A program made the position numbers and the translations under genes. A stretch of 64,000 nt of DNA from JBAXTE01 sp037130365. GTDB taxonomy: Bacteria; Bacteroidota; Bacteroidia; Bacteroidales; WCHB1-69. Positions 1 through 8,994 of this stretch are shown piece after piece (the stretch's first letter is position 1; each line of letters begins with the position of its first letter). Under the pieces are notes generated by a model. It saw only the letters and a program-made list of their open reading frames with translations, did no database searches and had not been told where the DNA came from. Where the stretch lies: assembly GCA_037130365.1 (NCBI GenBank), contig JBAXTE010000021.1:7467-71466 (forward strand). The letters run 5' to 3'.

Positions 1-1168
1 AATAAACGTCACCATGATGTTTGATAATGGGTTCGTGATTTAATTCTGGATATAATGCAAATGGGTGAGAAGTGCGGATATCTCTACTTAAACTGTTCAT
101 ACGAGCAGCCATTCCCACGGTACCAATAGATAAAATATCTTCGTAAGAGACCACACCAGTCCGCTCAAAGCGAGATAATGCGCTAGGGAGATTGAAAAGC
201 ATTTTCCCCATTTCCTCAAAATCAGGCTGATAAGCATCAAACACTTTATTTAATCGCTCAGCTAATTGCGTGCTTAATGGAAATTGATTGCAACCCGGAC
301 GAATTAACCCTTTTGCTAATCGATTACCCGACCATTCCTGAAAGAAATTGATAATAGGAGTCCGTAATCGACCAAAAACAGAGCTGCCTAGTTGATAGGC
401 TATGTCGGTACAAACGGCGCTTAAATCGCCAGTATGTATTGCAATGCGTTCGATTTCGAGAGCTAAAGTTCGAGCAAATTCAATATCTCTTGTTGGTTTA
501 AATCCACATAGACTTTCCCATACTTGCGAAAAAGCCGTAGAATGACCCACAACGGTATCGCCCGCAATATTTTCGGCTAATGTAACTCGTTCGAGCAGTT
601 TTTTCTTTTCAATAAAAAGTTGTTCGATGCCTCGATGTTGGTAGCCTAATTGAATTTCGAGATGCAATATTTGTTCGCCATTGCAAATAAATCTAAAATG
701 ACCTGGTTCAATAATTCCAGCATGAATAGGACCAACGCCAACTTCGTGCAACTCCTCACTATCGATGGCATAGAAAGGATAATTAGCAATTGTTTTAGTT
801 TTGTCGAAGCGATTAAAAGCATATCTCACAGGCTTTAACCATGGATGGTCTATATAATTAATTCCAAAATTTTCGTGAATTTCGCGTTCAAATTTTTCAA
901 AACAAAATAGTTTTGCAGTAAATGAATCCAATTTTTCAGATATTGAAACCAAACAGGAAGAAATATAAATTTCATGCGTGGAATCGTCAGCAATACAACA
1001 AATTAGCTTGATTCTATTGCCAATTTCTTGACCAAAATAATTCACACAATGCCTTTCTGGATGATCGATTATAAAGCCAGTATTCAATTCAAAAAATGGC
1101 TCATAACCAATAACAGGAATTTCTGAAATGGCAATGGTTTGATTGTTAACTATGGTTGTATAATTCAT
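1..1168 (-). CDS. Ehr/HyfG-like large subunit (NuoC+NuoD type), partial
   Basis: This frame opens at ATG 1168 and runs off the left edge, so the C-terminus is missing. The first ~130 residues resemble the NuoC/30-kDa domain. They are followed by a NuoD/49-kDa-like domain that begins near 'VGVGPIHAGIIEPGHFRF' and contains 'QLGYQHRGIEQL'. In Hyf/Hyc hydrogenases the next motif is ERVCGICGFAHS, which gives two cysteine ligands of the NiFe site. Here the aligned residues 199-210 read ENIAGDTVVGHS, with Ala202 and Thr205 in the cysteine positions. The fold is therefore hydrogenase-like but the first metal-binding pair is gone, as known for Ehr complexes. The gene lies 2 bp after the HyfF-like gene and is last of the six visible operon genes. 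Whether the C-terminal cysteine pair is also absent cannot be seen. Confidence 0.85.
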   Translation of the reverse strand, partial: MNYTTIVNNQTIAISEIPVIGYEPFFELNTGFIIDHPERHCVNYFGQEIGNRIKLICCIADDSTHEIYISSCLVSISEKLDSFTAKLFCFEKFEREIHENFGINYIDHPWLKPVRYAFNRFDKTKTIANYPFYAIDSEELHEVGVGPIHAGIIEPGHFRFICNGEQILHLEIQLGYQHRGIEQLFIEKKKLLERVTLAENIAGDTVVGHSTAFSQVWESLCGFKPTRDIEFARTLALEIERIAIHTGDLSAVCTDIAYQLGSSVFGRLRTPIINFFQEWSGNRLAKGLIRPGCNQFPLSTQLAERLNKVFDAYQPDFEEMGKMLFNLPSALSRFERTGVVSYEDILSIGTVGMAARMNSLSRDIRTSHPFALYPELNHEPIIKHHGDVY

Positions 1169-1170
1169 AT

Positions 1171-2598
1171 TTATTTAGGTAAAAGCATGATACTATCGTT
1201 AATTAATTGAACAAATTCTGCCGGTGGGTTTAAACCTAAGTAGGCTGAAAAAGCAAGCAACAAAAATTGTGATAAAGATTCCCACGAGCGAATTTTAGGA
1301 ATATTATTCTCTTCGAATTCTACCACAGGAATAAACAGAATTTTGAGAATATTTTTACCAAAAGCCCAGATAATCATGGTGAGAAGAATTAACACCGCAA
1401 TTAATAAAAGCAGTTGATTGGATTCAAACAATGAGCGAAAAATCAAAAACTCACTTACAAATAAGCCTGATGGAGGCATTGCTGCTGCACTAAAAAAACC
1501 AAGAAGCAAAACCATGGCACCAGTTGCATTATATTTGAAATAATTGCCTATTTGATATATGTTTTTAGTCCTAAAAACTCTAAATATTTGACTGTATTGA
1601 AAGAATAAACTTGATTTTACAAATGCATGTAATACAATATGCAGAATGGCAGCATAATAACCAATTCCACCTGCAGCAATACCAAGCATTACCAATCCCA
1701 TGTGTTCTATTCCAGAATAGGCAAACATTCGTTTTAAGTTTTTTACTTTAACCATATAAACTGTTGCCACAAATAATGAGAGAAATGCTGCAATGCCAAT
1801 TACCAAGTTTGCCCAACTATGAATAGAGGTATTTGCAATTACAACATAAAATCTAAAAATACCTATAAAACCCAAGTTCATTAAAACGCTTGCTAATAAT
1901 GCGCTAACAGGGGCTGGTGCTTTGTCTTTTGCGTCAATTCCAGCTGTAAACATAGGCACTAATCCTAGCTTTGCCGTAAAACCTGTAAAAATAAAAAGGA
2001 ATGCTAATCGCAACCAAAATGGATTTAATTTATCGCTATTTGCCAATAAATTTTTAAACGATAAATCGTCGGATCCTGCATGTGTGAGCGATAAACTTAA
2101 AAATAGAATACCTATAAAAATAAAAGTGACACTTATTGCGCAGATAAAAACATATTTCCAGGTTGCTTCTAGTGCTAGTTTGTTTCGATGATGGTATATT
2201 AAGATTGATGCGCATAATGTGGTGATTTCAGTAAAAATCCAAGTAACTGCAATATGATTTGCTAAATATCCAAAACCAATAGCCGTAATAAGTCCAACAA
2301 TAGCAGCATAATAGGTTGAACTTAAATGACCAGTTTCAATTCGGTTATTTAAATAAATATAGCTGTGTATTAAAGCGGGAACAGAAATGATGCTTAACGT
2401 TAGTAATAATAAAATTCCTATTGAATCGAATGTAAAGTATTCTAATTCAGTCGCTTTATAGTTTATACAAGCATAAATAGTAAAACTCCATTGAAATAAA
2501 ATAAACAAAATCAAAAGACTATTTTGAACTACTTTATTTCGATTTATTGTAATTCCAATACAAATTAGCAAAGCACAAATCAAATATATTAATGTCAT
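1171..2598 (-). CDS. HyfF-like proton-translocating membrane subunit
   Basis: A 475-residue, very hydrophobic protein of the NuoL/M/N and Mrp antiporter family, closest in length and position to HyfF. Many transmembrane helices are visible across the whole length. The central part contains the 'TAKLGLVPMFTAGIDAKDKAPAPVSALLASVLMNLG' region (residues about 215-250), with the conserved helix-breaking prolines and the lysine expected in the proton channel of this family, and 'KRMFAYSGIEHMGLVMLG'. It lies 20 bp downstream of the HyfE-like gene and 2 bp before the HyfG-like gene. It probably forms one of three antiporter-like ion channels of the membrane arm. Confidence 0.85.
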   Translation of the reverse strand: MTLIYLICALLICIGITINRNKVVQNSLLILFILFQWSFTIYACINYKATELEYFTFDSIGILLLLTLSIISVPALIHSYIYLNNRIETGHLSSTYYAAIVGLITAIGFGYLANHIAVTWIFTEITTLCASILIYHHRNKLALEATWKYVFICAISVTFIFIGILFLSLSLTHAGSDDLSFKNLLANSDKLNPFWLRLAFLFIFTGFTAKLGLVPMFTAGIDAKDKAPAPVSALLASVLMNLGFIGIFRFYVVIANTSIHSWANLVIGIAAFLSLFVATVYMVKVKNLKRMFAYSGIEHMGLVMLGIAAGGIGYYAAILHIVLHAFVKSSLFFQYSQIFRVFRTKNIYQIGNYFKYNATGAMVLLLGFFSAAAMPPSGLFVSEFLIFRSLFESNQLLLLIAVLILLTMIIWAFGKNILKILFIPVVEFEENNIPKIRSWESLSQFLLLAFSAYLGLNPPAEFVQLINDSIMLLPK

Positions 2599-2618
2599 AT
2601 AATTTTATATTTAATAAA

Positions 2619-3251
2619 TTAAATGTCTTTTAGATTACTTAACTGATCAACGTGAATATCTTTAAAAACATCACCGATTTTATTTAAGAAGATGCCAAGA
2701 ATAAGCACACTGGCAAAAATATCTAGCATAATTCCTAGATTAACAAGCATTGGCATTTCGTTTCCTACAGCCAATGATAGCACAAAAACACCATTTTCGA
2801 TAACCATATAACCCATCACATGAGTAATGATTTTACGACGAGAAGCAATAAAATATAATCCTGTAAAGATGGTAGAAAGAGCTACTACAAAAAACATTTT
2901 ATCTAGATTCACATCCTCTATTGAATAGGATAATAAAATGGTTGTCACCGCAATTAGCGTAGTTATGATTAAGGATACAAACTGTGGTAAAAATGGTTCA
3001 GCTTCGCGAGTGATATTATTTCGTTTAAGAATGTATTCCAAAAAAACAGGTACTGCAATTGATTTAAAAACAACAGTTTCTAGTAATATCAATATTAAAT
3101 TTAAGGTGCTAATTTCCTTTAATTCAAAAAAAGCAACTCCAAAAAGCAAAACTCCTTGCAACATTAAAACCCTGATGTAAGTATGCATTCTATTTGCAAT
3201 AGACATATAGAAAAGGGTAATCAGAAAAATAATTAATAACACGTTTATCAT
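2619..3251 (-). CDS. HyfE-like membrane subunit
   Basis: A 210-residue protein made almost entirely of hydrophobic segments, matching the size and operon position of HyfE, a NuoK-related subunit. The opening segment 'FYMSIANRMHTYIRVLMLQG' and the later 'VMGYMVIENGVFVLSLAVG' are typical; the glutamate in 'YMVIENG' corresponds to an intramembrane acidic residue of NuoK-type subunits. It lies 21 bp after the HyfC-like gene and 20 bp before the HyfF-like gene. The family call rests on context as much as on sequence. Confidence 0.8.
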   Translation of the reverse strand: MINVLLIIFLITLFYMSIANRMHTYIRVLMLQGVLLFGVAFFELKEISTLNLILILLETVVFKSIAVPVFLEYILKRNNITREAEPFLPQFVSLIITTLIAVTTILLSYSIEDVNLDKMFFVVALSTIFTGLYFIASRRKIITHVMGYMVIENGVFVLSLAVGNEMPMLVNLGIMLDIFASVLILGIFLNKIGDVFKDIHVDQLSNLKDI

Positions 3252-3272
3252 AACAATGATTTTTAAATTTGA

Positions 3273-4178
3273 TTATAAAAACTTCCCAGAAATGATGAGC
3301 ACTCCAAAAAATATCAATAGACTAACAGAAGAAAGTACGACAATAAATTGAGCATTATGATTCATTCTAAATCTCGCCATAAACGATTCAATAATACCGA
3401 TTGTTATTGCCATAAATAGTTGAATTACAAAGAATAATGGAATTGCAAACATATAATCTATGGATCCAATAAATAGGTTTGCGATAAGTGCTCCATAGAT
3501 TGCAAACTTTAAATAACCAGCCGTAAGAATGAGTCCTAAATCAAACCCACAATTATCTAATATCATAACTTCGTGAACCATTGTGAGCTCCAAATGAGTT
3601 TTAGGATCATCAATAGGCATCCGACTATTTTCAATCATCGCAATCATCAGCAATACAAATGTGGCTAGTGATGCAAGGGCATAACTAATATATGAACCCA
3701 AATGCAAAGTGTAAAAAATTTCTTGAAAAGAAGTATGACCAGTAAGTAAGGCCAACGAACCCATAAGAATAAAAAAAGCAGGTTCGGCAAACATCGAATA
3801 TAGTGCTTCACGACTGGCGCCCATTCCTTCAAAACTACATCCAGTATCCATTGCCCCAATAATGCTAAAAAATTTCCCTAAAGCCAATATGTAAGCAAAA
3901 AATATAAAATCACCATTAAAGCTAATAATTCCTGTTGTACTTTCAAATGGCACTACTAATGCTGCCATAACAACCGTTGAAAAATAAATAGTAGGCGCAA
4001 TCTGAAAAACAAAACTAGTAGTTTCGCTATAAACAGCCCCTTTTTTGAAAAGCCGGATAACATCTTTTATTGGTTGGAAAAGTCCAGGACCTTTTCTGCC
4101 AGAAAAAATACTTTTGGTGCGGATAACAATCCCCATGAAAAAAAGTGCTGCGACAATGATTAATAATAAACTCAACAT
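3273..4178 (-). CDS. HyfC-like (NuoH-type) membrane subunit
   Basis: A 301-residue NuoH/HycD/HyfC-type subunit that would anchor the hydrophilic arm to the membrane arm. Diagnostic segments are 'SGRKGPGLFQPIKDVIRLFK' near residues 26-45, which is the conserved cytoplasmic loop of NuoH-type proteins, 'ASREALYSMFAEPAFF' in the middle, and 'SRMPIDDPKTHLELTMVHE' near residues 185-205, the HycD/HyfC version of a loop at the quinone/proton pathway. The gene starts 2 bp after the second HyfB-like gene ends. Full length for the family. Confidence 0.9.
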   Translation of the reverse strand: MLSLLLIIVAALFFMGIVIRTKSIFSGRKGPGLFQPIKDVIRLFKKGAVYSETTSFVFQIAPTIYFSTVVMAALVVPFESTTGIISFNGDFIFFAYILALGKFFSIIGAMDTGCSFEGMGASREALYSMFAEPAFFILMGSLALLTGHTSFQEIFYTLHLGSYISYALASLATFVLLMIAMIENSRMPIDDPKTHLELTMVHEVMILDNCGFDLGLILTAGYLKFAIYGALIANLFIGSIDYMFAIPLFFVIQLFMAITIGIIESFMARFRMNHNAQFIVVLSSVSLLIFFGVLIISGKFL

Positions 4179-4180
4179 AA

Positions 4181-6205
4181 TTATAACTGATTTAAAAAGC
4201 TGATTAATTCACCAATTTTATTATAAATTAATGGAACTGTGATAACTAGAACAATAAAAATAATTCCATATAATAGGTAGAACTGTAAATTTCCATTTTG
4301 GAGATATCTAAATTTGCCTAAAAATGATTTAAATGCCATTAAAGGATAATTAATAAACCATTTTTCAATTTTATCGTCAGAATGTGATTCAAAATGAGCA
4401 TGTTTTGGAAAAATATTTTCAATATGTTTTACTTTTTTGTGAAAAAGCAACATCATCCCAAACAATTTGGTAAAGGTTCGAACAAAAGAACTTGCTGTAT
4501 ATTGCATTTTTGGAGTAGGAGCCACATACCCACAACCCCAAGTGGGTTCATGCGTAATTGTTTGTCGCTTTTGAACCTGTTTTCGAATTAAAAACACAAT
4601 CCCTACTATAATTATTAATCCCATTGCAGCCCAACTTATTGATTGCAACATCTCGAAGAAAATAGTTTGAGATACAACTGTGGACGTAGAATATACACTA
4701 GTAAAAAGCGATGTGGGTTGTGACAATATGGTTAGAAAATATTGAGGAAATAATCCAATAATGACTATAAATAAAGCAATGAGGTATAATGGAATTAATT
4801 GAAAAAAAGAGACTTCTTTTATTTCATGATGAATTTGAGTTCTTGGATTTCCTAAAAAAACAACGCTGAATGCTTTTGTAAAACAGAGCAAAGCTAATCC
4901 ACCAATGGCAACCAATGCTAAAATTGATATAATTACTGTAATCGACGACATAAGCAGTGCATCTTGCATCCATTGATACAGGCCGTTGTAAATAATAAAT
5001 TCAGAAATAAAGCCATTAAATGGTGGAATTCCGCAGATTGCAATTGCTGCAATTAAAAAAAGAAAAGCCGTTTGAGGCATTTTTTTGATTAATCCTCCTA
5101 AATGCTCAATATTTAAGGTATGGGTAGATAAGTATATGTTTCCGGAAGTGTAAAATAAAAGAGATTTAAAAAGTGCATGATTGAGCACATGAAGCAAAGC
5201 ACCAGTAAAACCAGAAATAGCAAGTATTTGATTATGAGTACCCAAACCAATACATCCAATTCCGATTCCAATTCCAATAATTCCAATATTTTCGACACTA
5301 TGATAGGCGAGGAGCTTCTTTAAATTATGTTGCACAATAGCTAAAATCACTCCATATAATCCTGATATAATGGAGATTACTAATATTATGTACCCAATAA
5401 TTGTAAAATCTGGTTTGATAAGCAAAAGCATTCTCAAGATTCCAAAAATTCCAATTTTAATAATCACCCCCGACATAATTCCCGAAATATGTGCAGGAGC
5501 TGCTGGATGTGCATAAGGTAACCATGTGTGAAAAGGAACAAACCCAGCTTTAATAGCAAATGCAACAAAAAAGCATAGAAACAACACTATGGCAACGGCT
5601 CCATTATTAGAAGAGTAGGAGGTGATGGCATTAAAATCGTAACTGCCAGTTTTGTGCGCTACCCACATAAAACCAATCATTAAAAAGACAATTGCAATAT
5701 GCGATTGAATGAGATAATTTATTCCAGCTGATATTGTGGTAATCTTTTCATGCTCAAATATAATCAACAGAAATGCTGTGAGTGCCATAAATTCCCAAGC
5801 AATTAAAAATGCTATACTATTTTGAATTACACAAAGGGATGTCATTGCTGCGTGAAGCAAAATATATGAAATTCCATGAAGAGTGAGGTTGTTCTTCTGT
5901 TCTCTGTATGTATTCATGTAAAATAATCCATAAAAACCACCTGTGATAAAGATGAAATTTATGACTAACATAAACCATCCTGATAATGCGTCTATTCGTA
6001 CTGGAATTAATCTAGTAATTATACTACCACCAAAAATAAATTCAAACGATTGTCCTCCAAGTGTTTGAATGGCAAAATAACTCGATATTATTACATTTAT
6101 ACTTAAAGCAGCGAATACAAGAATAGCCTTCCATTTGTTATTCGTAAATGGAATTGCAATTATTGTAAACAACGAAATAAGTACGAACCCAATAATCAAA
6201 ATCAT
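4181..6205 (-). CDS. HyfB-like antiporter-type subunit, second copy
   Basis: A 674-residue protein, close to the length of E. coli HyfB. It has an N-terminal proton-pumping antiporter domain ('FAIKAGFVPFHTWLPYAHPAAPAHISGIMSGVIIKIG', residues about 213-250; 'KKLLAYHSVENIGIIGIGIG') and a long C-terminal part. Near residue 555 it carries TWGCGYVAPTPKMQYT, a motif of the HyfB C-terminal region that the neighbouring gene also has. Its ATG overlaps the TGA of the upstream paralogue (ATGA at 6202-6205), so translation is probably coupled. It resembles the upstream gene along the whole length, indicating tandem duplication. Confidence 0.88.
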   Translation of the reverse strand: MILIIGFVLISLFTIIAIPFTNNKWKAILVFAALSINVIISSYFAIQTLGGQSFEFIFGGSIITRLIPVRIDALSGWFMLVINFIFITGGFYGLFYMNTYREQKNNLTLHGISYILLHAAMTSLCVIQNSIAFLIAWEFMALTAFLLIIFEHEKITTISAGINYLIQSHIAIVFLMIGFMWVAHKTGSYDFNAITSYSSNNGAVAIVLFLCFFVAFAIKAGFVPFHTWLPYAHPAAPAHISGIMSGVIIKIGIFGILRMLLLIKPDFTIIGYIILVISIISGLYGVILAIVQHNLKKLLAYHSVENIGIIGIGIGIGCIGLGTHNQILAISGFTGALLHVLNHALFKSLLFYTSGNIYLSTHTLNIEHLGGLIKKMPQTAFLFLIAAIAICGIPPFNGFISEFIIYNGLYQWMQDALLMSSITVIISILALVAIGGLALLCFTKAFSVVFLGNPRTQIHHEIKEVSFFQLIPLYLIALFIVIIGLFPQYFLTILSQPTSLFTSVYSTSTVVSQTIFFEMLQSISWAAMGLIIIVGIVFLIRKQVQKRQTITHEPTWGCGYVAPTPKMQYTASSFVRTFTKLFGMMLLFHKKVKHIENIFPKHAHFESHSDDKIEKWFINYPLMAFKSFLGKFRYLQNGNLQFYLLYGIIFIVLVITVPLIYNKIGELISFLNQL

Positions 6206-8214
6206 TTTATAAAATTTAAAGCAGTAAGGATAAAAATTGCCACAATAAAAAGAATTCCGTAAAGCACATACGATTGCATTCGCCCATTTTGAATGAATTT
6301 AAAGTAATTGGTAAAAAATATAATTCGATGCAAAATGGGATTAATTAATCGATTTTCAAAAAAATCTGAATACTTAGAACGATAGGTCCTTTTATTGGGG
6401 AATATTTCATCACGCTCAATTTTTTCGTATTGTTTATCTTCAATCAATATAAAATTGAATATTTTACTCAATGGCTTAGAAAAAGATTTTCCAGTATATT
6501 GCATCTTGTTATTAGGCGCCACATATCCGCAACCCCAAGTTGTTTGCACTTCTTGTTTCCTTTGTTTAAGGGTATACCAACGTATAGAAATCACCAAAAT
6601 TACAAGGATAATAAACAAAACGGAATATATGCTTATATAATTTAATGTTTGGCTGTAAAATGCTAATTCTGAGCAAGTTGATGAAACAAAATGATTGCTT
6701 AAGTTATCAGAAATGATGTTTACAGAATTCAAATAAAATGAAGAAAAGAACACAATACTAAGCATTACTGCAACAATTAGGTATTGAGGAACAAGCATCC
6801 ATTTTGAAACTTCTGTTGGTTTTTTGTGGAATTGTTCGCGTTCTACTCCTAGGAAAATAGCGCTAAATGTTTTTGAAAAAGTTAATATTGACATTCCCCC
6901 AATTACGCTGATTCCAGCAAATGTAAGGACTAAGAGCATTGTTTCACCAATATTATTTGACTTTAATCCTTCGATAAGGCCACTATAAATAATAAATTCC
7001 GAAATAAAGCCATTAAAGGGAGGAATACCTCCAATTGCAATGCTTCCAATTAAAAATAATACTGCAGTTTTTGGCATGTATTTAATTAATCCACCCAATT
7101 TATCCATATTTCGAGTGTGGGTTTGCTGATAAATTGAGCCAGCAGAATAAAAAAGTAATGATTTAAATAGCGAATGATTTAATACATGTAACAGAGCACC
7201 ACCAAAACCCAGATAATATAATAATGGAGTTCGAGAGCCTATACCTAGCAATCCCAAGCCAATTCCAATTCCAATGATGCCAATATTTTCGATGGTGCAA
7301 TACGCTAACATTTGTTTAAAATCGCGGCGTACTGATGCGTTCAGTATTCCATACAAACCTGTAATTATTGATATTGTGATTACAATTTCTCCCAGTACAA
7401 TATAATCCGCTTTTAAGTATGTGATTATTCTGAAAATACCATAAATCCCCATTTTTACAATTACCCCCGACATTACTCCCGAAACATGCGACGGAGCAGC
7501 TGGATGGGCATAAGGCAGCCATGTATGTAAAGGAACAAAACCTGCTTTAATGCCAAATCCGGCAAAAAATACTAAAAACAACCAAATATTTGGATTCGAA
7601 TTGAAAAATATGCCAATGGCTTCAAAATCAAATGATCCAGTTTGAAAATAGACCCAAAGGATTCCCACTGTGAGCAAAACAACACTGATGTGCATTTGTA
7701 CAAAATAATTTATTCCAGCTTTAATTGTTTTGGGGTTATGATGATCGAAAACAACCAATAACATAGATGACAAAGACATTATTTCCCAAACAATTAAAAA
7801 TGCAAAAGTGTTTTGCAGAATACAAACCCAAACCATCGAAAGATGAAATAGTATGAACAGAATCCAATGAAATGAAATTTTGTTACTACTATCTTTATAT
7901 GCTTTTAAATAGCCAACGCCATAAATTGCACCAGTAAATGTGGTAAAGTTTACTATTAATATAAACCAAGCCGACAAGCCATCAATACAAATTGGAATAT
8001 TGCCCAAAAAAGTACCCGCATTTAACGATAAATGGATAACATTGCCTTGCAATGCTGGAATCGCAATTAAACTTAAGATTAATGCATTTATCGCTATTAT
8101 AGTTGCTCCAAAATATGCTTTAAACTTTAAGGGAATAAATCCAATTGCTACTATTGATGCAAAAGATACTATCAATGAGATATTTAAGAGCAAATCTAAT
8201 CTAATCAATAGCAT
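6202..8214 (-). CDS. HyfB-like antiporter-type subunit, first copy
   Basis: A 670-residue HyfB-type membrane protein and the first gene of the operon. The antiporter core contains 'FGIKAGFVPLHTWLPYAHPAAPSHVSGVMSGVIVKMG' (residues about 215-250) and 'KQMLAYCTIENIGIIGIGIG', with lysine, histidine and glutamate positions typical of proton channels in complex I relatives. The C-terminal part has TTWGCGYVAPNNKMQYT near residue 558. It overlaps the next gene by 4 bp. A near-consensus Bacteroidota -7 element (TTACTTTG on the minus strand, 8246-8253) lies about 32 bp upstream of the start. With the second copy and the HyfF-like protein the complex would have three antiporter-like subunits. Confidence 0.88.
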   Translation of the reverse strand: MLLIRLDLLLNISLIVSFASIVAIGFIPLKFKAYFGATIIAINALILSLIAIPALQGNVIHLSLNAGTFLGNIPICIDGLSAWFILIVNFTTFTGAIYGVGYLKAYKDSSNKISFHWILFILFHLSMVWVCILQNTFAFLIVWEIMSLSSMLLVVFDHHNPKTIKAGINYFVQMHISVVLLTVGILWVYFQTGSFDFEAIGIFFNSNPNIWLFLVFFAGFGIKAGFVPLHTWLPYAHPAAPSHVSGVMSGVIVKMGIYGIFRIITYLKADYIVLGEIVITISIITGLYGILNASVRRDFKQMLAYCTIENIGIIGIGIGLGLLGIGSRTPLLYYLGFGGALLHVLNHSLFKSLLFYSAGSIYQQTHTRNMDKLGGLIKYMPKTAVLFLIGSIAIGGIPPFNGFISEFIIYSGLIEGLKSNNIGETMLLVLTFAGISVIGGMSILTFSKTFSAIFLGVEREQFHKKPTEVSKWMLVPQYLIVAVMLSIVFFSSFYLNSVNIISDNLSNHFVSSTCSELAFYSQTLNYISIYSVLFIILVILVISIRWYTLKQRKQEVQTTWGCGYVAPNNKMQYTGKSFSKPLSKIFNFILIEDKQYEKIERDEIFPNKRTYRSKYSDFFENRLINPILHRIIFFTNYFKFIQNGRMQSYVLYGILFIVAIFILTALNFIK

Positions 8215-8245
8215 GTGTTTAATAATTTACAATTATTTTATAGTG

Positions 8246-8253
8246 CAAAGTAA
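8246..8253 (-). promoter_or_regulatory. Possible -7 promoter element of the Ehr-like operon
   Basis: On the minus strand the sequence reads TTACTTTG, one mismatch from the Bacteroidota -7 consensus TAnnTTTG, about 32 bp before the ATG at 8214. No convincing -33 element was identified. Confidence 0.3.
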
Positions 8254-8322
8254 CGAAATTCATTTTAAAAGGAGGGTTAAAATATTAAAATACCTACTAT
8301 TAAAGCCGAGAATATATTTTTG

Positions 8323-8330
8323 TACCTTTG
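8323..8330 (+). promoter_or_regulatory. Promoter -7 element (TACCTTTG)
   Basis: TACCTTTG matches the phylum consensus TAnnTTTG. It lies about 60 bp upstream of the ATG at 8390 and probably drives the small HEAT-like gene. Confidence 0.5.
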
Positions 8331-8389
8331 ATGATTCAATGAATTTGGTGCTAATATTATAATTATTTATTTATTGAAATTGTCAGAAT

Positions 8390-8923
8390 ATGAACGTGTT
8401 AGAATTATTAAACCAACATTCTAGTCGCAGGTTAGTGGATTCAATAGTTGAATTAATTGGGTACGATAAAGAACTTTTCGACGAAGTGGTGGCTTTAAGT
8501 TTTTCGGAACCATATCCTATTAATATGCGTGCCTCGTGGGTAATTCAACACTATTGTGCAAAAAACGCAACATTTATTCAATCGCATCTTGATGATATTT
8601 TGCAAAAGCTCAATTCATCTCAAGTTGCAGGAGTAAAACGAAATTATATAAAGATATTTGCTTGTTATGCAAATTTAAACAAAATTGAAAACCTAGGAAA
8701 ACTTATCGATTTATGTTTTTTGTTTTTCAACGATCCTGCCGAAACCATTGCGGTAAGAGTATTTTGCCTAGATGTGCTTTTAAAAGTAGGAGAGACTGAA
8801 CCCGATTTAATTCCCGAAATCATTGATTCTATTATGTTTCACTCTGAATATTTTTCGGCTGGTCTAAAAAATAAAGCGGGAAAAGTAATCAAGAAACTTT
8901 CAAAGAATAGAATAAGTATTTAG
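8390..8923 (+). CDS. Small HEAT-like helical protein, function unknown
   Basis: A 177-residue soluble protein predicted to be nearly all alpha-helical. Pairs of helices of about 35-40 residues follow each other ('RASWVIQHYCAKN', 'NYIKIFACYANLNKIENLGKLIDLC', 'AVRVFCLDVLLKVGE', 'GLKNKAGKVIKKLSK'), the pattern of HEAT-type scaffolds that bind other proteins. Similar short Bacteroidota proteins are often labelled adenylosuccinate lyase in databases, but no lyase signature is present and I do not adopt that name. It is divergently transcribed from the Ehr-like operon and ends at a bidirectional terminator. No specific function can be inferred. Confidence 0.75.
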   Translation: MNVLELLNQHSSRRLVDSIVELIGYDKELFDEVVALSFSEPYPINMRASWVIQHYCAKNATFIQSHLDDILQKLNSSQVAGVKRNYIKIFACYANLNKIENLGKLIDLCFLFFNDPAETIAVRVFCLDVLLKVGETEPDLIPEIIDSIMFHSEYFSAGLKNKAGKVIKKLSKNRISI

Positions 8924-8945
8924 GTTTTACTTTTGAAACTCCATA

Positions 8946-8976
8946 AAAAAAAGCTACCCAGAAGATAGCTTTTTTT
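8946..8976. terminator. Bidirectional intrinsic terminator
   Basis: An inverted repeat AAAAAAAGCTA / TAGCTTTTTTT (8946-8956 and 8966-8976) with a 9-base loop. It has A-runs and T-runs on both sides, so it can end transcription from the convergent genes ending at 8923 (+) and 8995 (-). Confidence 0.8.
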
Positions 8977-8994
8977 TAATCAACAATTTGGGGA

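Noticed and set aside
650..838. A 62-codon plus-strand frame
   Set aside because: It lies opposite the well-supported HyfG-like gene and shows no features of its own.
1..8214. Calling the cluster an active NiFe hydrogenase (Hyf/Hyc)
   Set aside because: The first cysteine pair of the metal site is replaced by Ala and Thr in the readable part of the large subunit, and no maturation genes are in view.
8390..8923. Adenylosuccinate lyase annotation for the small helical protein
   Set aside because: None of the lyase superfamily signatures are present and the protein is less than half the length.
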